From assembly GCF_905220565.1 (NCBI RefSeq), contig NC_059399.1:9703501-9767500 (forward strand): 64,000 nt of DNA, given 5' to 3'. This DNA is from Melitaea cinxia. Lineage: Eukaryota > Arthropoda > Insecta > Lepidoptera > Nymphalidae. The notes below the pieces were generated by a model. That model ran no database searches, was not told where the DNA came from, and worked only from the letters and a program-made list of their open reading frames with translations. Below, piece after piece: positions 9,958 through 22,500 of the stretch (its first letter is position 1; the number at the start of each line of letters is the position of its first letter). A program made the position numbers and the translations under genes.

Positions 9958-12425
9958 ACTTATAAACTTATATCATTTGTACATATACCAAGGTACATGA
10001 ACGGGAATATAAAAATTGTTTTGAGTTAATATTTGTTATTGAGGATGATATTACTAAGGTTAAAAGACATATATGTATTTCTCAAATAAGTAAACAGCAG
10101 CCATACTCGCTTTGCCTAACGAAAGTCAAGTCTTAACGTGGGTGAAAGGATGTCTAGTTATTCATACATATGTAAATATTACACTCTTATTTATATCTAT
10201 GTCAACACATGTAGAATAACCTTGAACAATATAGAAAAATGCTAATTAAACAACCAATAATGATGTGAATATATCGAAATTTACAACAAGATTGACCTAA
10301 AATCATAGGTTTAGGAAGGCAACGCCGATCTCGGTCGGAGGTCAGGCGCAAGTCTTGGGTTCAACAATATGTGACATAACACGGCCGGCCAACGCGAACG
10401 ATATGGTGTTGAAGGGTTCCATATTTACATTTTTATGTCAATTTTGTAACAATTTGTAATAATTTCAAGTTTTCTCATGTTAAGTTAGTATAACAAAAAA
10501 TATTGCAATTGTTAGGTCACTGTTCACTCGCATTGAGTAATAAGCGTATAAAATGGAAATAATATCTAAAGCCTGACTAAAAAATAATAATTTGCTACAT
10601 TTGGAGAATAAAAATCAAATTCAAGTATATATAGGTATGAATAATTTATTCATAAAGTATTTATTTAAACTTTTAATAATTTAAAATATAAACTTAAATA
10701 CAGTGACCGTCTATAATTATTATTAAATTAAGAAAGACTATCTATTGTTAATAAAGTTTATCTATTTAAATGATAAATTCAATTTGTTATGCCTACGGAG
10801 ATAATTAATACACCACATAAATAATTTTGTAATAACACAAGTAAACATTTTCCCATATTTTTACAAGATGGCTCCTCAAAATACTCATCAGAAATCAATT
10901 GGACACAAATTATTCACCGCAAAAAGAAACCTTGAACTTTTCCGCGATTAACAACATAAAATTGCTGCATAATAACTTATTAACATAGGTATGACACGCT
11001 TACAATGTACCATGGTCTTTATTTACATTTGAATAAGAACTTTTTAACATAATAAAATATAATTCAAAATGCATCATCTTTAAATAGCATGTGTATCTGG
11101 GAAGATTAAAGGTCGTGCAAGACACTTGTACTGATTGATGTTCTCATAACCTTAAAATAATACATCTGTTGAACTTGCTTAAGCAATGTCTGTATAACTT
11201 AAGATGTCTTAAGATAAAAATATAATTTGAAAACAGGGATTTGAATTTTTGGTATAGGATTAGTGCGATTTTTAATTTATGAGTCAGAACAATATTTTTT
11301 GACCAATAGGATTAAAGTTGATACCTACATCTCTTCTTTATTATTGTACCGCTAACATTTTTTATATTAATTTGGATATATTCTTATGCTAAGTAAAAAC
11401 AGAACCCTGCTAGGATCGAACCTGTGTGCTTGTTATAGGCGAATTCTGTACTGAATTGTGACACTTAAATTTTGATGAAATTTGTAACATTATTCCTGTG
11501 ACGCAAATAGAAAAGTTGAGCGTCATTAAATGAATTTTGTATTCAAAGTCATTTTAAGAGCTAAACGATGAATTTAAAACAAAAGTAAAGTAAGTAACCA
11601 TAAGGGCCAGTCATAAATCGTAATGTCAGTTACATAACACCGATTTAGTTAGCAACTTAAAAGAGACTAGGTACTATTTTGTATTCTCGTTAACAGGTAT
11701 ATTAATTAAGTTGTAGATTTTACAATGCAGAGCCCAATGAGAGTATATGTATGTTAATAAATGCAATTAAAAGTTAATCGTAGGTAAAAATGACATGTGT
11801 TAAAACTTTATTATGATTAAGTAATTAATGTACAATGTGAGCAAAAAATTAAGTCGGAAAGATTATAATTTTAAATACATCATTATGTATTTATGTTCTT
11901 TCGGCTTCGCTCCAATTTACATTAATTATATTCACGACCATCTATCATAGAACCTACTAATTAACGGACGACTTTATAATGAAACATCTTCCGCCTCAAA
12001 GCTGGGTCAAACTCTGTTTGTTACACGATACCATACATAGCAACAATCACACAAGGTTTGAACATTAATTAAAAAACTTTACAATATTTATTGGCCAAAT
12101 ATAATAACATCGCATAAAACAAATGATTATACTGTAAGAGCCTTTATAAAGGCATTTGTTAAAAAATATAAATTTGTTTATGCAATGACTATTAACATTG
12201 ACATTTATAGTTCCATAATTACTTAAAAGACATAGGTCATATTAGTTGTTTACTAAATCATATACGGAGGCATCTATGCATCGGCATAGTAAGATGTACA
12301 AACTATGTACCAACTACTATAAGTACAAAGATTATAGATGCTGTGTTTTGCTTCGCCTATAATAAGAGGCAGGCACAGCAACGGCCGAAACGTCGTGTTG
12401 CAATCTGGTAATAGAAGAAATACTT
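9958..12425. other. Long AT-rich intergenic region, no gene seen
   Basis: No exon with supporting splice sites is visible. There is a weak tRNA-like B-box (AGGATCGAACC) near 11413 and a GC-richer patch at 10310-10420 (GGTCGGAGGTCAGGCGCAAG), either of which could be an old repeat. The last part should hold upstream regulatory DNA of the cuticular gene that follows. Confidence 0.45.
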
Positions 12426-12428
12426 ACA

Positions 12429-12436
12429 TATATAAG
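12429..12436 (+). promoter_or_regulatory. TATA box of the first standard RR-1 gene
   Basis: TATATAAG lies 86 bases upstream of the initiator ATG. An ATCATCCC stretch about 30 bases downstream is a plausible start region. Position and context support it; the sequence alone does not prove it. Confidence 0.6.
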
Positions 12437-12514
12437 AGGGCCTGTTAGATACGTAATCATCCCACACATCCACCATACTTTGAAGTAGACGGTTGATGAT
12501 AAAACAATAAAAAA

Positions 12515-13032
12515 ATGAAATTGGTTAGTAAAAAGTGAAGTGACTAATAGTTAAGTGTTACGATAAATAAGTTTTGGTTATTTATACTAAAATGTTCTTT
12601 CAGTTCGTTGTACTCGCTCTAGCAGCTGCTGTGTGTGCTGCACCGCAAAATCCTCAAGATGTTCAAATCTTACGTTACGATACCAATAACGACGGCCTCG
12701 GTGCTTACAGTTTCGCGTAAGCAACGTTAAAAAGAAATGTGAATACATATCTGACATATACATACTTGACTCGATTACGAACTTTTTGTTTTTTTTTTTT
12801 TTTTAGATGGGAGTTATCTGATGGTAGTAAACACGAAGAAGCAGGGCAATTAAAGAACCAAGGAACTGAAAACGAAGCTATTACGGTTCAAGGAAAATAT
12901 TCTTGGGTCGCTGATGACGGTGTTTTGTACACAGTAACTTACATTGCTGATGAAAACGGATTCCAGCCCCAAATAGAACAAGGACCAGGCGGCGCTATAC
13001 CTCCTGCTGTAGTAGCGTCCCTACTCGGCTAA
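12515..13032 (+). CDS. RR-1 cuticular protein (larval-type), three exons
   Basis: Exons 12515-12523, 12604-12716 and 12807-13032 (GT-AG introns, phases 0 and 2) give 115 residues. The first exon is only Met-Lys-Leu. With the second it forms the signal peptide MKLFVVLALAAAVCA, after which the mature protein starts APQNPQDVQ. The chitin-binding RR-1 motif spans the last exon: the upstream GAYSFAWELSDG, the core GKYSWVADDGVLYTVTYIAD, then ENGFQPQ. The aromatic residues and the ADE-G-[FY]-QP signature are intact. The C-terminus PPAVVASLLG is shared with the next two genes. Length and layout fit the small larval cuticle proteins of Lepidoptera, which are secreted by epidermal cells and bind chitin fibres. 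Sure of the family; stage and tissue of expression cannot be read from the sequence. Confidence 0.93.
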
Positions 13033-13429
13033 ATATCTAAATTTATGTTAAAAACATAGATTGTAAATAGCTCAATACTCATGAACTGTATATAACATTT
13101 ATGTACTGTTTCTTAGACTAATGTTAATATAGTCAATATTATTTAGATATTTTTTAATTAACCCTACATAAAACCCCTATATTAAATCAGTTCGAATAAA
13201 CGAGAATATAATTACTAAATATAAATAGTATACAGATACAACATTTGCCAAATTTCATATAAATATTTTACAAGTAAAGTGTTATCAGCATAGACCTAAT
13301 AATCTCTAGTAATAAATAAAATTGGAGTATCTGTTTGTAATATTAAAAATACCACTCATATTATACTAAAATAATATTTGTATACATGGTAAATATACCG
13401 AAAAAAACATTTTCTACAATATTTGTCTG
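13033..13429. other. 3' flank of the RR-1 gene, no further gene
   Basis: AT-rich. AATAAAC near 13195 and AATAAA near 13314 are candidate polyadenylation signals. Confidence 0.4.
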
Positions 13430-13650
13430 TTGGTCTGACTGTCTGTCTGTTTCTGTCTGTCTTTGTTTCGTCTAACCCCTGAAACGGCTAGACCGATTTG
13501 GACGTGACATTCACTGGCAGATAGCTGATTTAATAAGGAGTAACTTAGGCTACTTTTATTTTAGGAATTGATTTATTTTGTAACTCTGTGAACTGAACAA
13601 TAACTTTTTTGTTAAATTCCACACGAATGTAGTCGCGGGCACATCTAGTT
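13430..13650 (+). repeat. Second copy of the (GTCT)n ... CTAGTT repeat
   Basis: It matches 3240-3470 in order, from the GTCTGTCTG run through CACTGGCAGATAGCTGAT to GTCGCGGGCACATCTAGTT. Confidence 0.6.
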
Positions 13651-14334
13651 TATATTATATGAAAGCTTGTCGCAAGCTATACTCATACTTAATTAGTGTG
13701 AAACCTAAAAAAAATAAGTTATTTTACTTTTTGATCTACGTAAGTATTATTAAGGCAATATATACACAGGCACATATATATACACATATATATATATATA
13801 GGCACATTATATTGAAGCACTTTAGGATTTGATTGATAAATTACCCTTTCAATTTTACCATATTTATTCATACTTTACGAGAAAATTCCTGGTGTATTAG
13901 TTCGTGAATGCGACTAAACACTAGCTGTCACGGATTCGATCCTCGTTCGAAATGAAAATTTTATTTGTACAAATGTTCTGGTCATTCATCCTGGGTTCTT
14001 AACATGTAAAGCTGTCAGTTCCGATCGTTAACATAACATTTAATGTTATATAAATATAGTTCAAAAGCACAATATTCTAAAATATATTAACGGCGGAATA
14101 GGAAAGTGATAGGTGAACAACGTTTTACTTGACAATTACATAAATAGTACCCAAATAATTGATTCCCTAATAAGAGATTTCCCTGGAAGTGTGCATAAAA
14201 TAAATAGTTGTTGAACACAAGTACTTTAAAAGTAGTAGTAAGAAGGATATAATATCAAGTAACTCTTGCAAACATTCTGTACGTTACAAATTTTCATGAT
14301 ACTGGACAAATTTTTCGGCATAAAAAATAATTTG

Positions 14335-14465
14335 TAATTTTTTTTTTTATCCAACCCGAATCGGAGCAGCGTGGAGGATTAAGCTCTGATCCTTCTCTTA
14401 CCTGGGGAAAGAGGCCTATGCCCAGCAGTGAGATATTATAGGATGAAGCGTAATAAATTATATAT
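14335..14465 (+). repeat. SINE tail fragment present in both duplication copies
   Basis: GGAGCAGCGTGGAGGATTAA, then GGGGAAAGAGGCCTATGCCC. The equivalent piece sits at 31230-31350, so this insertion predates the duplication. Confidence 0.7.
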
Positions 14466-14875
14466 AATAACTTTGTAAAAATAATACCTAACAATTATTT
14501 TATACTTATACCATTACACGTTTTTCTCATTTTTTAAGCATTCTAGAAATTATAAATTATAGTAGCAGAATCCTTGAATGGAATCCGGAATTTAAATCAA
14601 TATTCATAAATAAGCACTATAAAATTACCAAAGTTTACTGACTATTCCAAGAATTGGCAAACTCTTCAACCACAATAGTAGCGTTTTTTTTTTGCTTTTA
14701 TGACAAAGCAGGCGTCTAGTTGGGTTAGGTTGCGCGGGCGTGTAAAACTTAAATTTGACATTATATTTTTTTTACGTGTTCTTTAAAAGCTGTTTACCTT
14801 CACAAACATTTATTATTTACATATTGATATGTTTTTAAACCTTTATTTATATATGTATAGATACTCTGACACAAA

Positions 14876-14884
14876 TATAAAAAG
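14876..14884 (+). promoter_or_regulatory. TATA box of the duplicated RR-1 gene, copy 1
   Basis: TATAAAAAG lies 73 bases before the ATG at 14949. The whole stretch from here to the first donor is nearly identical in copy 2 (31862-31943), so the promoter was duplicated with the gene. Confidence 0.65.
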
Positions 14885-14948
14885 ATGAGACAGAAACTAA
14901 TGGATCACAATCATACAAACTGTACCGTCGCGAGATTATCTAACAAAT

Positions 14949-17900
14949 ATGAAGCTGGTAAGTATTCTTTAATTTTAAATGTGATCTCTTAAATGTGTTG
15001 TAAAACAAAGGTTAAGTGATAAGTGTAACCGAAGAGTGACAAAACCGATTTTTGCATACCCCAAAAAAATTAGATTAAAATTACATTTACTTTTTGTAAA
15101 ATCAACAGTATAAATTGTGAAATCATTTAAAAAATCCTTGTGTAATATATAAATCTTAGTACTGTAAATATAATTTATATCGTCCTTAATGTGTACGAAC
15201 ATAATATTCACGAACATCTTGGAGACGTAGACTTTGATTTATTGGCGTAATTAATTGGGGTTTATAAACCAAAAAAAAAAATTTCAAGTTTTTTTTCCAC
15301 TACAAAGTGTATAGTTATTGAAATACAGTAGTGATTCAAATTTATTGTTGTTGCTCTAATTTATTTATTTATAATTGTGTTTTCTCGCAAACGAAAAAAA
15401 TCCGACGTCAAGTACATCGACAGGTACCTAAGTAGACGCAAAAAAATTAACAAACGCACTAGTCGTTACTACAATTTTCGAGGATTTCCCTCGATTTTTC
15501 TGCAATTCCATCATCAGATTCTGGTTTTCTTATCATGATGCCACCCTTGGGATATCTCGTTTCCAACAAAAAAATAATTATCAAAATCGGTTCATAAACG
15601 ACGAATTTATCCCCGGACATACATTATATATCTATACGGTCGAATTGAGTAACCTTCACCTTTTCTGAAGTCGGTTAAAAATATACTTTAATTAATCCAT
15701 TCAAAGATGTATCGATTATCTAAATTGAATGTTACGATTGCAAAGTTAAAATGTTTAAAGCTTTATTTTTTAAGCTGTGACACGACTGATTCTCGCGAAT
15801 TGAAAAAAATTAAGCAGTCTATTATTTTAAAATTGTTTAAATTTGTAATTTATTAATTTTACGTACTACCGTACCGTTAATAAACTAAACAGAATTATTT
15901 ACTGAAAATTTAACATAGGTATTTTAAAAGCTAGGTTACTAAACACAAACATACAAAATGTAATATTGGTAGTTTAATAGATAGATGGCTGGAAACAAAA
16001 TTTCTTGCGACAATTATCAATTAGAAATAAATTAAGAAAAAGAAAAAACTAAGACTATAAATAATAACAATAGTTACATTTTTTTTTATTAATTATTAAA
16101 ATATTAATTTAAATTACGTAATTTCAGTCAGTGTCTTAATATTTAGCATCTCCTACTAATATATACTATTTGTTTTTTTATGAAATAAATGTATGAATTA
16201 ATTAGCTGTCATTTCTCTGCACAATGTTCTGTAGACTCAAAGAGAGAAATATAGATATACCATGGTAAATCGTAGTTATTATTGGTTCAAAAATAATAAA
16301 ATATTTACCGACTGGCGATATATTTTTTTTTTTTTTTTTTTTAACAAGTCTTATACATCCACGGGCTTATGAACCCATGTCCTTTTTTACTCTAATACAT
16401 GCAAATTTTTATTTTTATTTTTTTCTCTATTTCAAGGTAGGCGTTAGTCAACAACATCGCTGTTCAAGTCAGACTATGTTTGTTTTTAATGTCTCCAAAA
16501 GAGACGTGAGTCCACCGACCGGTTCTTAATCTAATCTATGGTACAACATTTTTTTTTTTTTTTTTTTTTTTTGTATTATTATTATTTCCTTATAATACTA
16601 TACTTATATCTAGCTAAATCTTACATTATTTACATGCGTAATAATCGTTTTCTTAGAAATATATTTTTTAATATTGTCTATATTACTACCAAACTTACTC
16701 CTCCCAAGCAAAGCAACCTATTCGAATTTTATTTTGACATCTCGAGAATACTCTCAACGACGGCGGTGTCTCTATTATGAATCGCCATCTTGAGACTATG
16801 CTCGAGGATGTCTTTTTCCGTAGCCTCCGCCGCCCTCCCGACGAAACGACAGATCGCGTCATCTCTGTAGTCGGTGTAGTAGACACAGGCCTTGGTGTGT
16901 CTAGTCACCGCGACTATCGCGTGCGAAACGCTGTCATGTATTCGCAGCCTCCCACTCCTCGTCTGGATGACGATGACACTCTCACTCGTCTGGCCCTGCG
17001 CCTCGTGGATAGTCAAGACACGCGACCCCTCCCCTTTCCCGTATCCCCGGTCCACCAGCAACTTCTTCTCTTCCTGCGTGAAGACCAGGTATAGGGTCCA
17101 GTTCTGTTTTGCAGAGATTTGCGCGCCCGTGAAGCTTTCCACGCGCAGGGAACGGATTATTTACTGGCGATATATTAAGATACTAGGATCCAACTCGACT
17201 TAGTTTTCGAGATATACGCCGAGTTGCACGAAAAGAAATTAAAATTTAAGTAGTGATTAAACTAATTTAATCGCAAGAATTGTATGAAATTCTTGTGATT
17301 AAATTAGTTTAATCTCTACTTAAATTTCAATTTTGTTTCGTGCAACTCGGCGATAACCTCTCAAAATGTAGCCATCCGCTTACTTAGCTTACGAACCCTT
17401 AATTTGACCGCCGACACAACAATGCGACTAATCTATACGAGGTATTTACGTAAAACTCTGGTTCGATTAACTGTGACTCTGTTAACTTCAAATTCATTTT
17501 TGGTAATTTTAATTTATATAATTAAGTATAAAATTAATATAATTCATAGTGTAGCGGAATTCATTGAAACAAATATGGTGACAATCGATGACATCGATCG
17601 ACATGTTTCGATTGTTAATATTATGCATATTACCTGACATAATTTTTTTTTTTTTTATAAAAATATATATCCACAGGCTTATAATGCCCGTGCTTTTGTT
17701 ATTCCAATTATTTGTTTGTTAATATCGATAACTTGGTACTTACACATGCAACTTTACATTTAGAGGACTAATTGACTTACTAAACTAAGCTTAGTATCTC
17801 TAAATCATACGTGAGTCCACCGACCAAAAATTTTAAGTTACGCTAACTAAAATTACTTATATTATATATTTATTATTATTATTTATTTATTTATTTTTTT

Positions 17901-19491
17901 TCATCTTACAGTGATCCAGGGGTAGAAGCTGTATACATTTCTTTAAATTTTGTTTACATACTGTTACTATTATTATCTATTGAGTCACATGAGTTCACGT
18001 TATTTTTGGCGTAAACTTGTGGAGGCCTATGTCCAGCAGTGGACTGTATAGGCTGTAATGACTATTATTATCTAAGTTTATATTTACACTTACATGCTAG
18101 TTATCATATATGTACACTTATTTCCTAGTTACCTTATATACACACTTATGGCCTATCAGTCTACTTACAATATACACTTAACCTAGGTTACTGTTAGTAA
18201 GACTTTTTTTTTCATTTTTTTTTATATATTCTTATATATTTATCACTATATATATTTATAAATATATATATATATATATACATTTTTTTAATATTATATA
18301 ATTAATCCTATTTAATTTAGTACTTAGTATTTATGTTCATACGCCTCAGCCTGTAATTTCCCACTACTGGGCATAGGCCTCTTTCCCCACGTAGGAGAAG
18401 GATCAGAGCTTAATCCACCACGCTGCTCCAATGCGGGTTGGCGGATATATTCCCTACTATGAGTAACGATCGCTATCAGGTGTACATGATAACAACCGGG
18501 ACCGACGGCTTAACGTGCTCTCCGAGGCACGGTGGGGAGACCTACTAGGACTGCACAAACACCCAGACCACGGCAAACACCTGTATGGCCAATACAAATG
18601 TTTGTCATGTGCGGGGATCGAACCCGCAACCGCCAGCGCAACAGATACAATCCATGGCTGTAACCGTTGCGCCAACGCGGCGTCATTTATGTTTATATAC
18701 ACACTATTTATTCATTCAATCAATATTTTCACACGCCAACATTTTTCAACATATCGAGCACATTCTCAGTGATGGCGGCATCTCTATGATGAATCGCCAT
18801 CTTGAGACTGTGCTCGAGTATTTTCTTATCCGTGGTCTCCGCTGCCCTCGCCACAAAGCGACCAATTGCGTCGTCACGGTCGTCGGTGTAATAGACACAG
18901 GTGTTGGTGTGTCTAGTCACCGCGACTACAGCGTGCGAAACGCTGTCGTGGATCTTGAGCCTCCTTGTCTTCGTCTGGAGGACAATGACGTCCTCATAGG
19001 TCTGGCCCTGCGCCTCGTGGATGGTTAAGACGCGCGATCCCTCCCGGATCCGTATCCCTGGTCAGTCAGCAACATCTTCTCCTCTTGCGTAAAGACCAGG
19101 TATAAGGTTCGGTTTCTTCCTGCAGGAATACGCGTGCCCGTGAGGCTCTCCACTCGCAAAGATCGGATCTTTGAGCTTGAGCTGTATCCGTTCTTATAAA
19201 TACTCACAGACACAATATATTCGTGAATATTAAAAAATCTAATGTATCAAAAAAGCAAAACAATAACAATAAAAACTAGTTTCAGTTACAGTTAATAAAA
19301 ATAAAAACAATTGCAAGTTTTGAGAAAGAAAATTTCATTCTAGTTCAATAAGTAATACAAAATGTAAATTTTGTTCTACTAGTGGTCGCCCAGTGGTAAA
19401 AATTCGACCCTAATTAATTTAAATTATAATTTTGAACAATATTAAGGTTCTGTTGTCAAATACTATATTCTATGTTAATAAACAAAAGAGC

Positions 19492-19570
<79 letters not shown>

Positions 19571-22500
19571 TGTGTGTCAAATTGATGGTAATGTGTGTAA
19601 TGTTTTTTTATTATTATTATTATTGATTTGAAGTATTTTTATGCATAATTTTAAGAAAATATTAGCATTCTGCCCTCTTTCCCTATATAAACTATAATAT
19701 GTGCGAAGTTTCATAATCTTGCGTCTACGTAATTTTCGTAAAAAGGGGTACAAAGTTTTTGCTTCATGTATAATATATAGATTCTAGAATTAAATTGGTG
19801 TTATGTTTCACGAATTTGAACAATAATTAAAAAGAAAAGTAAAAATAAAAAAGTAATAAAGTGAAGAAAACGGAGAATCGATCCAGAGTTGCACAGATAG
19901 ATCTCTAGGGGACTAGTCGCCTTGTTACTTTTGCGGTCAAATTACGTAAGCTAACGTAAACCGTAACTAAATTGTAAGAGGCTATATATCTAAAAAATGA
20001 AGGCAAATTGGTACCTAGTATTTTGGGGTTTGCTTAGTACCTACCCATGATACAACCACGCGAAGTACGACCGCTTAACTCAATGCACCGGACGAACCTC
20101 GTAAGTCTAAGTCTCTTTTAGGGATTAACTAAAAAACAATTATTTAAACAATTATAGCTATATATGCTGAGTGGTTACGGCAGTAAAAAATAAAGCCACC
20201 CCCTCTCATACCGTGGGTGTCGTAAGAGGCGAGTAAGGGATAACACAGTTCCACTACCATGTTGAAACTTAAAAAGCCGACCGATGGCGCGATAGCCATC
20301 CAACTGCTGGCCTTTAAATACACAGACCAAAGATGGGCAGCAGCATCTTCGGTGCGATAAAGCCAGCCCTGCGGTCAACAACCCGCGTGCCCAGCGTGGT
20401 GACTATGGGTAAAACACATGAGTTCGCACCATTTTTGGCGCGAACTTGGGGATATAGGCCTATGTCCAGCAGTGGACTGCGATATGCTGAAGTGATTTAA
20501 ATAAAAGCTCTGTTAAAAATATAAACTATTTTTTACCTCATGCACTAATTCTCTAAAGAGATTAAATATATCAATAGCACACCTTTTATATTATTATATT
20601 ACAAAAGAAAAAATATCAGCATTCTACTCTCGTTTTTATTCTCTTCGATACTTCATCAACCGTAACCAGTGGTAATAATTAGGTACCATTTGAAAATTTT
20701 ATTTCTAAATGTCACCAAAATATCCCGCTTGTTAAAGGAGTTCCTAGAGGCGCAATGATGTATCTTGCTAGATCTTTATCACCTGTTATTAAAAATGTAT
20801 TTCGGACAGTTTCGGCCCGGCAAAATCTTTTTTGTTTTCCTACCAATATTTACACGTTGATAAAATAAAAAATAAAATGTTTACTATAGTATTTATACCA
20901 ACCTAGTTATTATATCCATTATATAATATCCACAAAAAATTGTTGAAACTTAATTACTGTTCTTGTATTCCAGTTAATATTGTTGTGTCTCGTCGTACTA
21001 GCTGGGGCAGCACCTCCTCCGAAAGTTAATTACCCACAAGATGTTCAGATCCTGCGTTCCGAATACGACTCTGATGGTTTTGGTACATACAACTGGGTGT
21101 GAGTATTAAATTATTACGTTTCTCTAATATTAATATATTTATAGGGAGAGGCCTATCAGTGGGATATTACAGGCTGAAGCGAATTATTTATATATTAATT
21201 ATTAAAACTCTTACATTCAAATACCTCCGTTTGATAAAAAATCTGTGTAGGGAGTCTAGTAATAGACACAACGAAGTATTGGTAGTTATGAGGCGTTTAT
21301 TTATCTGCATAAAAATATAAAACAATAATTACGACATTTTGAGACCAGTTAAAGTCGTCGTAAAACAATAGGAATAACACAGTATAAAACAAGAATGCAT
21401 ACATCTCGACAGACATCATCTGTATTATCTATACAAATATTTGCTATGAGTAGGAGTCAAAGCAAATTAACACAACAGCCTGTTACTATAACTAATGCCT
21501 AAGCCTAAATCACAAAGTATGGGGACAAATATTTTATTTAAACTTGTCTAAAACCTTTTTACACACACGTAAGATCTGTCCAACTCGCTATCAATTTACA
21601 ATTTATTATATTGTGTGTGTTTTTTTAATACATAGTGCAATAATTGTGTTTGCTCGCAAACGAAAAAAAACCGACTTCAATTACATCGACGAGTAATACA
21701 ACGTAGATCGACGAAAAAATAGTCAAGTAACTAAGATTACTCAAAAAGTAGTTATCAGATCTCGATAAAATTTATATGTGACCACATGATAAATATCATC
21801 TTTCGATTAAATTAAAAATTATCAAAAACAGTACACCCAGTAAAAAGTTATTTTGGATTTTCGAGAGTTCCCCTCGATTTCTCTGGGATCTCATCATTAG
21901 ATCCTAGTTTCTTTATCATGGTACCAAACTATGGATATCCCCTTTCCAACAAAAAAATAATTATCAAAATCGGTACATCCAGTAGAAAGTTATGCGGTAT
22001 AATACAACGTAGATGGATGAAAAAAGCGTCAAGTAAAAACGCATTATTAGATATAACTCGAAAAGTAGTAATTAAATCTCAAAATAAATTTACATGGGAC
22101 CAAATGACACACACCACTTTTCGATCAAAAGAAAATTTGTCGAAATCGCTCCACCCAGTCAAAAGTTCTGAAGTAACATACATAAAAAAAAAAAAACAGT
22201 CGAATTGAGAACCTCCTCCTTTTTTGGAAGTCGGTTAACAAAAGCAAAAATTGTGTTAGCCAGTATCTGATTTAATTGTTTTTATTATAACATATTTTAG
22301 TATTTTTAAATAATTATGTGGCTACGGTAGTGAAGAATATAGCCAAACGCGGTCACCAACCCGCCTGCCCAGCGTGGTGACTATGGGTAAAACACATGAG
22401 TTCGCGCTATTTTCGACGTGAACTTGTGGTGTCCAACAGTGGACTGTGATAGGCTGAAATGATGATGATGATGATGAAATAATTAATAATTACGACCATC

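Noticed and set aside
16777..17203. Plus-strand open frames of about 105 codons
   Set aside because: They overlap the helicase fragment, which is on the minus strand and carries recognisable motifs. The plus-strand readings have none.
18600..18690. Possible tRNA gene on the minus strand
   Set aside because: The tRNA-like part is fused to a SINE body and tail shared with other copies, so it is a SINE head.
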